Shown: piece by piece, positions 1 to 7,745 of the stretch | Layout of the letters: each line of letters begins with the position of its first letter | Numbering within the stretch: position 1 is the first letter of the stretch | Assembly (NCBI GenBank): GCA_007116525.1 | Contig: SKIH01000020.1 | Span: 1-17,606, forward strand | Direction: 5' to 3' | Source of the DNA: Bacilli bacterium | GTDB taxonomy: Bacteria; Bacillota_I; Bacilli_A; RF39; UBA660 | Length of the DNA: 17,606 nucleotides | Notes under the pieces: model-generated | Told to the model about the DNA's origin: nothing | The model's input: the letters and a program-made list of their open reading frames with translations, nothing else | The model's database searches: none | Position numbers and translations under genes: made by a program

Positions 1-297
1 AAAGTAATGGATGTTAGTAGGACTGTTTTTTTACCAACTCCAAATGTTGATAGTATAGTAGTGTCTTTAAGTCCTAAAAAAGAAAAATTCGACTTAGAAA
101 ATGAGCAATTATTTTTTAAATTAGTTAGGGATAGTTTTAAACAAAAAAGAAAAACAATAAAGAATAATTTAAAAGAGTATGATTTAGAAGTTGTGGAAAA
201 AGTCTTGAATAAGTTTGATTATGATTTGTCAGTTAGGGCCGAGAAGTTGAGTATAGAGATTTTTGTGGAGTTATCAAATGAATTACATAAAAAATAA
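1..297 (+). CDS. rsmA: 16S rRNA dimethyladenosine transferase RsmA (KsgA), C-terminal part only
   Basis: This is the last 98 codons of a gene that enters from the left edge; the reading frame is open from base 1. RsmA dimethylates two adjacent adenosines in the terminal helix 45 loop of 16S rRNA late in 30S assembly, using SAM. The SAM-binding Rossmann part is outside the window. What remains is the diagnostic RTVFLPTPNVDSIVV stretch (family form TVFxPxPNVDS), the SFKQKRKTIKNNL stretch (family form aFxqRRKtlxNnL) and the final VRAEKLSIEIF helix. The internal ATG at base 7 is not a start because the family match continues through it. The 3' end overlaps the start of ung by 20 bases, so the two are probably translationally coupled. 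Identity is confident; the true 5' end cannot be seen. Confidence 0.95.
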   Translation, partial: KVMDVSRTVFLPTPNVDSIVVSLSPKKEKFDLENEQLFFKLVRDSFKQKRKTIKNNLKEYDLEVVEKVLNKFDYDLSVRAEKLSIEIFVELSNELHKK

Positions 298-934
298 AAA
301 TTGGGAAAAATTTATTGACAGTAATCTTTTAGACAAGATTATGGTGAAAGTAAATAAAAAATATGAAGAAGCGGTTGTTTTTCCTGAGAAGAAAGAAATT
401 TTTAAGGCGTTTGAACTTGTAAATCCTTTAGATGTTAAGGTTGTAATATTAGGTCAAGATCCGTATCATAACTATGGACAAGCAAACGGGTTAGCTTTTT
501 CGCTTAAAAAGGGGTGTAAAATAACACCTTCATTGAGAAATATATTTAAGGAAATGAATAATGACCTGAATATAAATAGATGTGATGTTGATTTAAGCGA
601 TTTGGCTAAACAGGGCATATTGCTTTTGAATACCATATTAACTGTAGAAAAGGGTTTGCCTTCATCGCACAAAAATATAGGCTGGGAACAATTTACAGAT
701 GATGTTATTTTGAATCTCCAAGAGAATGATAAACCGATAGTGTTTCTTTTGTTAGGGAATTATGCAAAGTCTAAAAAGCGATTGATCGATGTCGAGAGAC
801 ATTATGTAGTTGAATCGTCGCATCCTTCCCCTTTTTCAGCAAATAGAGGTTTTTTCGGAAGTAAACCGTTCTCGAGAATAAATACTATTTTGAAAAAAGA
901 ATATAATTATGAAATTAGGTGGTCTAATGAATGA
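278..934 (+). CDS. ung: Uracil-DNA glycosylase, family 1 (UNG)
   Basis: Removes uracil from DNA by cleaving the N-glycosidic bond, the first step of base excision repair after cytosine deamination or dUMP misincorporation. The 218-residue product is the usual family length. It has the catalytic water-activating motif GQDPYH (about residues 59-64, Asp61 catalytic), the NTILTVEKGLPSSHKNIGW stretch (118-136) and the DNA-intercalating HPSPFS motif (182-187, normally HPSPLS; Leu to Phe). The frame stays open upstream to a TTG at 263. The ATG at 278 is preferred because GGAG lies at 267-270 with a 7-base spacer and the N-terminus then begins just before the family core. The start lies inside the 3' end of rsmA and the stop overlaps the start of tilS. 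Both overlaps suggest coupled translation in one operon. Confidence 0.96.
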   Translation: MNYIKNKNWEKFIDSNLLDKIMVKVNKKYEEAVVFPEKKEIFKAFELVNPLDVKVVILGQDPYHNYGQANGLAFSLKKGCKITPSLRNIFKEMNNDLNINRCDVDLSDLAKQGILLLNTILTVEKGLPSSHKNIGWEQFTDDVILNLQENDKPIVFLLLGNYAKSKKRLIDVERHYVVESSHPSPFSANRGFFGSKPFSRINTILKKEYNYEIRWSNE

Positions 935-2258
935 TGTTTTAAAAAAATTAGAAAAAACAATCGAAAAAGATGAAACAATTATTTTAGCAAATTCTGGTGG
1001 GCCAGATTCGATGTGCTTACTAAAAATATTATTAAGTATAAGAGAAACTAAAAATATTAATATAATATGTGCACATGTTAATCATAGCGTTAGAGAAGAA
1101 AGTGATTTAGAGGAAAAAGAATTAAAAAAGATTTGTGATTTTTACAAAGTAGGATTTGAAAGTATAAATTTAAATGGAAAAATTGTTGGTAATTTTCATA
1201 ACGAATCAAGAAAATTAAGGTACGACTTTTTTAATAAAGTATTAAAAAAATATAATTCAAATAAGTTGTTGACAGCTCATCACGGAGATGATCTTATTGA
1301 AACGATTTTAATAAGATTGATTAGAGGATCTAGCTTGGAAAGTTTATCTGGCTTTGCATTTTCTAGGAAGTTTGATGGTTCATTGTTGTTAAGGCCTTTG
1401 ATTAATAAAGAAAAGAAAGAAATATTGAATTATTGTGAAGAAAACAATGTAAAATATTTTATTGATAAATCTAATTATAAAGATGACTACTTTAGAAATA
1501 GGATTAGAAATAATGTCATCCCAATTTTAAAAGAAGAAAATGAGCAATTGCTAAGTAACTTTAGTGATTTTTCTAAAAATTTGTCAGGAGCATATGATTA
1601 TATTTATGACGCTTCTAAACTAGAGTATAAGAGTGTTGTGGTTAATAATAAAATAAACATTAACAAATTATTCGATTTACACTATGCTATAAAAAGGGAA
1701 ATCCTAAGAATGTACTTCCTAGATGTTTATGGTGAAGACAAAATCGAGACTATAAATAAAAAACATTTTACTGAATTAGAAAAAATAATGTTAAGTGAAA
1801 GACCAAATGTTATAGCAACTTTTCCTTGTAATAAGGTTGTTGTTAAAGAATACAATGATATTTATATAAAAGAAAAGGAAGATAGCAAACCCTTTAATAA
1901 AATGCTTTTAGAAGAATATGTTAAAGTGAATGGTCAATTAATTTCTTTGGTCGAAGAGGAACCGCTGAATAACAATGACTATTTAATGATTAACGAAGAC
2001 GATGTGAAGTTACCGCTTTATGTTAAAAGTAGAGAAAAGGGAGATTTTGTTGAAATATCAGGTGGCGGAAGTAAAAAAGTAAAAAATATTTTGATAGATA
2101 AGAAAGTTCCGATTACAAAAAGAGAACAAATAATTTTGGTAACGGATTCTAGAAATAAAATATTATGGATACCAGGTGTATATAAAAGCAAATACGCTTT
2201 AAAAAAATCTGATAATTATGATATAATACTTAAGTATGTAAAAAATAATAGGAGGTAA
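927..2258 (+). CDS. tilS: tRNA(Ile)-lysidine synthetase TilS
   Basis: Converts C34 of the CAU-anticodon tRNA-Ile to lysidine using ATP and lysine, which changes both codon recognition (AUA) and charging identity; usually essential. The 443-residue protein has the N-type ATP-pyrophosphatase P-loop SGGPDS at residues 23-28, AHVNHSVR (49-56), the AHHGDDLIET motif (117-126) and the tRNA-contacting DKSNYKDDYFRNRIR region (180-194). It ends in a TilS-C substrate-binding domain with KSREKGDFVEISGGGSKKVK and ILWIPGVY. An ATG at 909 is in frame, but the ATG at 927 has an AGGTGG just upstream (918-922) and fits the family N-terminus better. It overlaps the end of ung by 8 bases. The last codons carry the AGGAGG that serves as the ftsH ribosome binding site. 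Confidence 0.96.
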   Translation: MNDVLKKLEKTIEKDETIILANSGGPDSMCLLKILLSIRETKNINIICAHVNHSVREESDLEEKELKKICDFYKVGFESINLNGKIVGNFHNESRKLRYDFFNKVLKKYNSNKLLTAHHGDDLIETILIRLIRGSSLESLSGFAFSRKFDGSLLLRPLINKEKKEILNYCEENNVKYFIDKSNYKDDYFRNRIRNNVIPILKEENEQLLSNFSDFSKNLSGAYDYIYDASKLEYKSVVVNNKININKLFDLHYAIKREILRMYFLDVYGEDKIETINKKHFTELEKIMLSERPNVIATFPCNKVVVKEYNDIYIKEKEDSKPFNKMLLEEYVKVNGQLISLVEEEPLNNNDYLMINEDDVKLPLYVKSREKGDFVEISGGGSKKVKNILIDKKVPITKREQIILVTDSRNKILWIPGVYKSKYALKKSDNYDIILKYVKNNRR

Positions 2259-2261
2259 ATT

Positions 2262-4241
2262 ATGAAAAATAAAATAAATGCAAATATGAAGAAAAAAAAC
2301 AACTATTCTTACATAGCTATTTTGATTGTTATGGTAGCTATTTTTGCTTTAATGAATGCTTTAAATCAAACAACGAACGTTTTGAGTTATGATGAGTTTT
2401 TAACAGAGTTAAGAGAAGAGAATGTTGAACTTCTTGAAATAACGCCAAGAAGTAGAGCCAATCTGTTTGAACTTACAGGAAGGTTAGAAGGTTATGAGGA
2501 AAACGAATCGTTCTTAGTTAGAATACCAATGTCAGAACAATTTATGAACAGGTTGGTATCGTTCCAAGAGGAGCAAGGTTTTGAATTGGAAACTTCCGCT
2601 GATCCTGATTCATCTGCATTCTTAGTGTTTCTAGTAAACGTTCTACCATTATTATTGATAATAGGTATAGCTTTTATGTTTGTTTCAAGGCAAATGGGGA
2701 CTGCGAATAAGTCTATGGACTTTGGTAAAAGTAGAGCAAAGATTAATGAAAAGACAGGTAAAGTCACTTTCAAAAATGTGGCGGGTTTAACCGAGGAAAA
2801 AGAAGAAGTATCAGAGTTGATCGATTTCTTGAAAGATCCTAAAAAGTTTCAGAGTTTAGGTGCTAGAATACCAAAGGGTGTTTTACTTTATGGTCCGCCG
2901 GGGACTGGTAAAACATTACTTGCGCGTGCTGTTGCAGGCGAAGCCGAAGTACCATTTTACTTTATAAGTGGTTCTGATTTTGTGGAATTGTTTGTAGGTA
3001 TTGGTGCAAGCCGTGTTAGAGATATGTTTAAACAAGCTAAACAAAATGCACCGTGTTTGATTTTTATTGATGAAATCGATGCTGTTGGTCGTCAACGAGG
3101 GGCAGGTTTAGGTGGAGGACACGATGAACGTGAGCAAACACTTAATCAACTTTTAACTGAAATGGATGGTTTTGGAGTTAATGAAGGTATTATAATTATA
3201 GCTGCTACAAATAGAGCTGATGTTCTGGACCCTGCATTGTTAAGACCAGGAAGGTTTGATAGACAAGTAACGGTAAACTTACCAGACTTAGCTGGCCGTG
3301 AGGAAATACTTAAAGTACATGCTAATGGCAAAAAGTTTAGTCCTGGCGTTACTTTAGATAATGTTGCTAAAAGAACGGTTGGGTTTAGCGGAGCAGATTT
3401 AGAGAACTTATTAAATGAATCTGCTTTACTTGCAGTTAGAAGAAATAAAACTACAATTGGAATGTCAGAAATCGATGAAGCTCAAGATAGAGTTTTAATG
3501 GGACCTGCTAAAAGAACTAAGAAATATACTGCTAAAGAAAAGGAACTTGTTGCTTATCACGAGGCTGGACATGTTATTTTAGGTATGAAGTTGAATGATG
3601 CAAATGATGTTCAAAAAGTTACGATCGTTCCAAGAGGACACGCTGGCGGATATGCTATGATGCTTCCGAAAGAGGAAAAGTATACTTCTACTAAGACAGA
3701 ATTATTAGAAAGAATCGCGGGACTACTTGGAGGTAGAGTTTCTGAGGAATTAACTTTTGGTGAAATAAGTACTGGTGCTCACAATGACTTTGGACAAGCA
3801 ACAAAAATAGCTAGAGCTATGGTTACTGAATATGGAATGAGTGATTTAGGACCTATCCAATATGAAGAACCAGAGGCAAGAGTTTTCTTAGGAAGAGACT
3901 ACAACAAAAGAAAAAATTTCTCAACTGAAGTTGCAAATAAGATAGATGTTGAGGTTGGTAAGATTATTAATGAGCAATATAATGTTGCAAAAGGAATACT
4001 TACTAAAAACAAAGAGGTTTTAGATTTAGTTGCAAAAGCTTTAGTGGAATATGAAACATTAACAAAAGAGCAAATTGAATATTTGGTTGAAAACAAAAAA
4101 ATGCCAGAAGAAACTAAAGAAGCAAGTTACATGGATATGAATGTAAGTGATTTAAAAGAGTTAGCGAAAGACAAAAAAATAAAGGGTTATTCCAAAATGA
4201 ATAAAGAGGAGCTTGCTAGAGAATTAGAAAAAGAAGTCTAA
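2262..4241 (+). CDS. ftsH: ATP-dependent zinc metalloprotease FtsH
   Basis: Membrane-bound hexameric AAA+ protease that extracts and degrades membrane and regulatory proteins. The 659-residue product is somewhat longer than typical. Visible parts in order: transmembrane helix about 15-34, a short extracytoplasmic domain about 40-120, a second helix about 122-142, Walker A GPPGTGKT (211-218), Walker B LIFIDEID (266-273), the second region of homology ATNRADVLDPALLRPGRFDR (315-334), the zinc motif HEAGH (433-437) and the later Asp ligand in TGAHNDF (D509). The strong AGGAGG at 2250-2255 fixes the start 3 bases after tilS. The last 35 residues (MNVSDLKELAKDKKIKGYSK and onward) are not part of the protease; they resemble a Rho-N/HeH helix-extension-helix fold. 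Unlike in Bacillus, no hpt lies between tilS and ftsH. Confidence 0.98.
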   Translation: MKNKINANMKKKNNYSYIAILIVMVAIFALMNALNQTTNVLSYDEFLTELREENVELLEITPRSRANLFELTGRLEGYEENESFLVRIPMSEQFMNRLVSFQEEQGFELETSADPDSSAFLVFLVNVLPLLLIIGIAFMFVSRQMGTANKSMDFGKSRAKINEKTGKVTFKNVAGLTEEKEEVSELIDFLKDPKKFQSLGARIPKGVLLYGPPGTGKTLLARAVAGEAEVPFYFISGSDFVELFVGIGASRVRDMFKQAKQNAPCLIFIDEIDAVGRQRGAGLGGGHDEREQTLNQLLTEMDGFGVNEGIIIIAATNRADVLDPALLRPGRFDRQVTVNLPDLAGREEILKVHANGKKFSPGVTLDNVAKRTVGFSGADLENLLNESALLAVRRNKTTIGMSEIDEAQDRVLMGPAKRTKKYTAKEKELVAYHEAGHVILGMKLNDANDVQKVTIVPRGHAGGYAMMLPKEEKYTSTKTELLERIAGLLGGRVSEELTFGEISTGAHNDFGQATKIARAMVTEYGMSDLGPIQYEEPEARVFLGRDYNKRKNFSTEVANKIDVEVGKIINEQYNVAKGILTKNKEVLDLVAKALVEYETLTKEQIEYLVENKKMPEETKEASYMDMNVSDLKELAKDKKIKGYSKMNKEELARELEKEV

Positions 4242-4256
4242 TTCTTTTTCTTTTTT
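4227..4256 (+). terminator. Intrinsic terminator overlapping the ftsH stop
   Basis: A perfect 9-base inverted repeat, GAAAAAGAA (4227-4235) and TTCTTTTTC (4242-4250), with a 6-base loop, is followed directly by six Ts (4251-4256). The left arm is coding sequence for the last residues of FtsH and the stop lies in the loop. The stem has only two G-C pairs, so it is a weak hairpin, but position and T-run fit a Rho-independent terminator separating the ftsH operon from parAB. Confidence 0.6.
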
Positions 4257-4280
4257 GTGATAGATTTATAGTGTTAAATG

Positions 4281-4294
4281 TGGTAAAATATAAT
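4281..4294 (+). promoter_or_regulatory. Candidate promoter for the parA operon
   Basis: TGGTAAAAT at 4281-4289 is a TG-extended -10 element, and an exact TATAAT overlaps it at 4289-4294. It lies between the ftsH terminator and the parA start, with a leader of about 25-30 bases. No good -35 hexamer is visible at 16-18 bases upstream, so recognition would rest on the extended -10. Confidence 0.5.
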
Positions 4295-4323
4295 ATAGAA
4301 AATAATTAGAAAATGGTGAGTTT

Positions 4324-5109
4324 ATGGCAAAAATAATATCGCTTGTTAATCAAAAAGGTGGCGTTGGTAAAACGACTTCTAGTATTAACTTAGCAGCATC
4401 TTTGGGCGAACTAAAAAAAAGGGTATTATTGATCGATTTGGATCCTCAAGGTAATACAACTACTGGAATTGGCATTAACAAAGGTGAAATTAAAAAGAGT
4501 ATATATGACTTGCTTTTGGATGAAGCAACTGCTGAAGATGTAATAGTAAAAACAAAATTTAAAAACTTGTATGTTATTCCTGCAACTATTAATTTGGCAG
4601 GAGCAGATATAGAGTTAATGGATAAAAGTAGAAGTGAAGAAGGTTTTTCTAAAGCTGGTCAATTAAAAAAACATTTAGACCAAGTAAGAGAAAAGTTTGA
4701 TTATGTAATTATTGATTGCCCGCCTTCGTTAGGGCTTTTAACAACTAATGCTTTAACAGCTTCAGATTCGGTAATAATTCCTGTTCAGTGTGAATTTTTT
4801 GCGCTAGAGGGAATAATGCAACTTTTAAACAGCATAATGTTAGCTCAGAAAAAATTAAATCCTAGTCTAGATATTGAAGGGGTTTTGTTAACTATGTTAG
4901 ACTCTAGAACTAATTTAGGGTTAGAAGTTGTCGAGGATGTAAAAAAATACTTTAAGGAAAGAGTTTATGATACTATAATTCCAAGACTTGTAAGATTATC
5001 AGAGGCGCCTAGTCACGGAAAACCAATATTAGCGTATGATCCAACAAGCAGAGGAACTGCTGCATATATGAATTTAGCTAAGGAAGTGATTGATCGAAAT
5101 GGAAAATAA
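4324..5109 (+). CDS. parA: Chromosome-partitioning ATPase ParA (Soj)
   Basis: Walker-type ATPase that binds DNA non-specifically as an ATP dimer and drives ParB-parS segregation; in Firmicutes it also controls DnaA. The 261-residue protein has the deviant Walker A KGGVGKTT (residues 11-18, with the signature lysine K11), VLLIDLDPQGN (34-44) and Walker B YVIIDCPPSLGLL (127-139). The length matches chromosomal Soj-type ParA, without the N-terminal HTH of plasmid P1-type proteins. The start is supported by GGTGAG about 4 bases upstream. It is the first gene of the operon, follows the candidate promoter, and its last 11 bases overlap parB, an arrangement typical of translational coupling. The short Soj-like form and the housekeeping neighbours indicate a chromosomal rather than a plasmid system. 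Confidence 0.96.
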   Translation: MAKIISLVNQKGGVGKTTSSINLAASLGELKKRVLLIDLDPQGNTTTGIGINKGEIKKSIYDLLLDEATAEDVIVKTKFKNLYVIPATINLAGADIELMDKSRSEEGFSKAGQLKKHLDQVREKFDYVIIDCPPSLGLLTTNALTASDSVIIPVQCEFFALEGIMQLLNSIMLAQKKLNPSLDIEGVLLTMLDSRTNLGLEVVEDVKKYFKERVYDTIIPRLVRLSEAPSHGKPILAYDPTSRGTAAYMNLAKEVIDRNGK

Positions 5110-5974
5110 AAAAAGAGCTCTTGGAAAAGGGTTGGAGCAATTATTTGATACAGATAATATTAACGTAGGAGATATTGAAGAAAAAATCTATGAAGAGTCA
5201 ACAAGTGAAGAAATTATAGAAATTCCAATTGCGGAATTAAGAGCAAACCCTTACCAGCCGCGTAAGGATTTTGATGATGAAGCATTGGAGGAATTAGCAG
5301 ATTCTATAAAAACACATGGTGTTTTTCAACCAATAATTGTTAAGAAAAGCATAAAAGGTTATGAAATAATTGCGGGCGAGAGACGAGTTAGAGCTAGTAA
5401 AAAAGTAGGTTTAAACTCGATACCAGCTATTATTAGGCCGTTTAATGATGAACAAATGATGGAAATAGCCATTTTGGAAAACCTTCAAAGGGAAAATTTA
5501 AACCCAATAGAAGAAGCTAAGGCGTATAAACAAATGATCGAAAAACTTAATTTAACGCAGGAGCAACTTTCTAAAAGGTTAGGTAAGAGTAGGGTCTATA
5601 TAACTAACGTGCTAGGGCTACTTAGGTTGCCTGCCGAAGTTCAAAATATGGTTACAAATTCAAAGATTTCTATGAGTCATGCTAAAATACTGAGTAAGTT
5701 AGAAAATGATGAGCAGATTATCGAGATTGCAAACAAAATAGATATAAATAAGTTACCAGTTCATGAAGTTGAAGAAATGACTAGTTCTGATAAAATAAAA
5801 AAGAAAAACAAAATTAATAGAAAACCAATTATTAATGAGTATAAATTTGTGGAAGATTTACTTAGGGAAAAATTAGACTCTAAAGTAAAGGTTAAAGACA
5901 AAAAAATTGAAATAGAGTTTACTAATGATGCAGATTTAAACAGAATATTAGAAATAATAGATGTTAAAGAATAG
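5099..5974 (+). CDS. parB: Chromosome-partitioning CTPase ParB (Spo0J)
   Basis: Binds parS sites, loads onto DNA as a CTP-dependent sliding clamp and stimulates the ParA ATPase. The 291-residue product has the N-terminal ParA-contacting segment KRALGKGLEQLF (5-16), the ParB/Srx core ANPYQPRKDF (49-58), the CTP-binding motif GERRVRA (93-99), ENLQRENLNPIEEAKAY (127-143) and an HTH around LTQEQLSKRLGKSRVYITN (152-170). A short lysine-rich linker leads to the C-terminal dimerisation domain. The frame is open to a TTG at 5090, but the ATG at 5099 gives the family-typical N-terminus. No perfect parS (TGTTTCACGTGAAACA) was found in the window by eye. No noc or yyaC neighbour is present. Confidence 0.96.
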   Translation: MENKKRALGKGLEQLFDTDNINVGDIEEKIYEESTSEEIIEIPIAELRANPYQPRKDFDDEALEELADSIKTHGVFQPIIVKKSIKGYEIIAGERRVRASKKVGLNSIPAIIRPFNDEQMMEIAILENLQRENLNPIEEAKAYKQMIEKLNLTQEQLSKRLGKSRVYITNVLGLLRLPAEVQNMVTNSKISMSHAKILSKLENDEQIIEIANKIDINKLPVHEVEEMTSSDKIKKKNKINRKPIINEYKFVEDLLREKLDSKVKVKDKKIEIEFTNDADLNRILEIIDVKE

Positions 5975-5984
5975 GTGAATTGGT

Positions 5985-6167
5985 GTGAATAAAGAGTATA
6001 AATTAAATAATATAGTTGAAATGAAAAAACCACATCCGTGTGGTTTTAATGAATGGGAAATAGTTAGGCTTGGCGCTGATATAAAAATTAAGTGCATAAA
6101 CTGTAAAAGAAGTATTATGATGCCAAGAATAGAGTTTAACAAAAAACTTAAAAGGGTTTTAAGATAG
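5985..6167 (+). CDS. DUF951 small protein (YyzM-like)
   Basis: A 60-residue protein of the DUF951 family, function unknown. It matches the family pattern VEMKKPHPCGxNxWEIxRxGADIKIKC followed by a second Cys, RSIMMPR and a basic tail. Here VEMKKPHPCGFNEWEIVRLG spans residues 11-30, with cysteines at 19, 37 and 40 that could bind a metal or act as a small zinc-ribbon-like unit (inference). The start is GTG, supported by AGGTG 7 bases upstream. It lies 10 bases after parB. In Bacillus the homologue yyzM also sits in the parB-ychF interval, so the context agrees with the identification. Confidence 0.88.
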   Translation: MNKEYKLNNIVEMKKPHPCGFNEWEIVRLGADIKIKCINCKRSIMMPRIEFNKKLKRVLR

Positions 6168-6179
6168 ACGAGGTGAAAC

Positions 6180-7733
6180 ATGAGTAAATTCAGAAAAAAT
6201 AAAAAAGTTATAAGTCCGATATATGCAATATTCATTATTGGTGTTTCGGTAATATTTTTGTCATACATATTTTCGTTAATTGGTCTTGAGGGCCAAAGAG
6301 CGAATATCATTTCCATAAGACAAGGAGATTTACAATACGGACTTGAGATGAGTTTGGTTACGGTTAGAAATGCTTTTAGTATGGAAGGACTTTATTTTTT
6401 GATTAGTAATGCTACTTCAAATTTTAATATTTTCAGTCCTTTGATAATGCTAATTATATCTTTAGTTGGTATTGGTATTGGAGAAAGTAGCGGTTTGTTT
6501 TCGTTTTGGTTCAAAAGAATGAAAAAAATAAAGCAACCAGTGCTAATTTTTATAACTTTTTTAATAGCTATATTGCTAACGACTTTCGGTAAATACATAT
6601 TTTTAATTACCATGCCGTTGTTTGCTTTGATATTTAAACATTCAAAGAAAAGCCCGGTTTTAGGAGTCTTTATCGCTTTTATCGGAGGGCTTGCTGGATA
6701 TGGAACGGGATTTTTGCTTGATTATGAAAATTTAGTTTTGGGAGATTTCACAAGTATATCTGCCAATTTAGAAATAATGACAAATTATTCATTTGATAAT
6801 ATGGGGACTCTGTTTATATCAGTATCTTCCGTAATAATAGTTAGTATATTAGGAACTATTATTATAGAAAAGCTGTTAGTTCCTAAAATAAAGAAGATCG
6901 AATGTAAAGAAGAGTGTGAGATTGAGGACGATGAAATAAATATAACAAAAAAGAACATTGTAATAACACATTCTATTTTGCTTGCGCTTTTAGCGGGGTT
7001 TATTTATTCACTGGTTCCAAATTTGCCGTATTCTGGAGCATTACTAGATACTACGGAAACTAGATATATATATATGGTTTTTGGTGAAAATTCGATTTTT
7101 TCAACTGGGTACATATATATATTTGCAATAATAATGGTTATAACAGGTTTTGCCTTTGGGATGCTTAATAATAAATTTAAAGATAATCATGACTTCAACG
7201 TGGGGCTTTCAAGTGCATTTAAAGATTTAGGATATTTATTTGTAGTAGTGTTTTTCGCTATACAAGTGATTCATTTGTTTGAATGGACTAATATAGGTGT
7301 TGTTTTAACGACAAACTTTATAGAAGTTTTATATAATTTTGAACTTTCTGGAATGCCGATGATTTTTGGATTTGCAATAGTAGTCTTTTTATCGAGTGTT
7401 TTAATTACTAACACTGTTTTAAAATGGGAACTAATGTCTCCGTTAATAGTTCCACTATTTATGCGTTCTAATGTTACACCTGGGTTTACTCAGTTTGTAT
7501 ATAGAGCAATAGAAGGGGTAAGTGTAGGTTTTACACCAATGTTTATCGCTTTAATAATCATGATAGGATTTATTCAAAAATATAGTTCTGATACTGAGAA
7601 AACTACAGTTTTTGGAACAATAAAATTATTAGTACCTACTTTGCTTGCTTTTATAGGGCTGTGGCTTTTAATAATAGTGAGTTGGTACTTGATAGGGCTA
7701 CCGATGGGCCCAGGGACTTTCCCTACGATATAG
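6180..7733 (+). CDS. AbgT-family transporter (divergent)
   Basis: A 517-residue polytopic membrane protein with roughly ten or more hydrophobic segments and one charged cytoplasmic loop (about 236-262). The family is recognised from the C-terminal half: TNTVLKWELMSPLIVPLF (410-427), TPGFTQFVYR (433-442), a GFTP re-entrant-like turn (450-453) and the ending SWYLIGLPMGPG (501-512), close to the AbgT ending WYLLGLPLGPG. AbgT members such as AbgT, MtrF and YdaH carry p-aminobenzoyl-glutamate or export sulphonamides. W416, P434 and R442 appear to match conserved family positions. The Asp that usually follows the Arg is Glu here (E445), and the first-half motif SDAGYVxLIPL has become TFGKYIFLITMPL, so the substrate cannot be assigned. 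GAGGTG gives the start. It sits between DUF951 and ychF, where Bacillus has a different membrane protein. Confidence 0.8.
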   Translation: MSKFRKNKKVISPIYAIFIIGVSVIFLSYIFSLIGLEGQRANIISIRQGDLQYGLEMSLVTVRNAFSMEGLYFLISNATSNFNIFSPLIMLIISLVGIGIGESSGLFSFWFKRMKKIKQPVLIFITFLIAILLTTFGKYIFLITMPLFALIFKHSKKSPVLGVFIAFIGGLAGYGTGFLLDYENLVLGDFTSISANLEIMTNYSFDNMGTLFISVSSVIIVSILGTIIIEKLLVPKIKKIECKEECEIEDDEINITKKNIVITHSILLALLAGFIYSLVPNLPYSGALLDTTETRYIYMVFGENSIFSTGYIYIFAIIMVITGFAFGMLNNKFKDNHDFNVGLSSAFKDLGYLFVVVFFAIQVIHLFEWTNIGVVLTTNFIEVLYNFELSGMPMIFGFAIVVFLSSVLITNTVLKWELMSPLIVPLFMRSNVTPGFTQFVYRAIEGVSVGFTPMFIALIIMIGFIQKYSSDTEKTTVFGTIKLLVPTLLAFIGLWLLIIVSWYLIGLPMGPGTFPTI

Positions 7734-7745
7734 AAGAGGTGTAAT

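Noticed and set aside
4260..5974. parS site near parAB
   Set aside because: No TGTTTCACGTGAAACA or close palindrome was found by eye in or around parAB or elsewhere in the window.
7060..7125. Short TA-repeat stretches (TATATATAT)
   Set aside because: They lie in frame in the transporter gene coding for Tyr/Ile and are explained by base composition.
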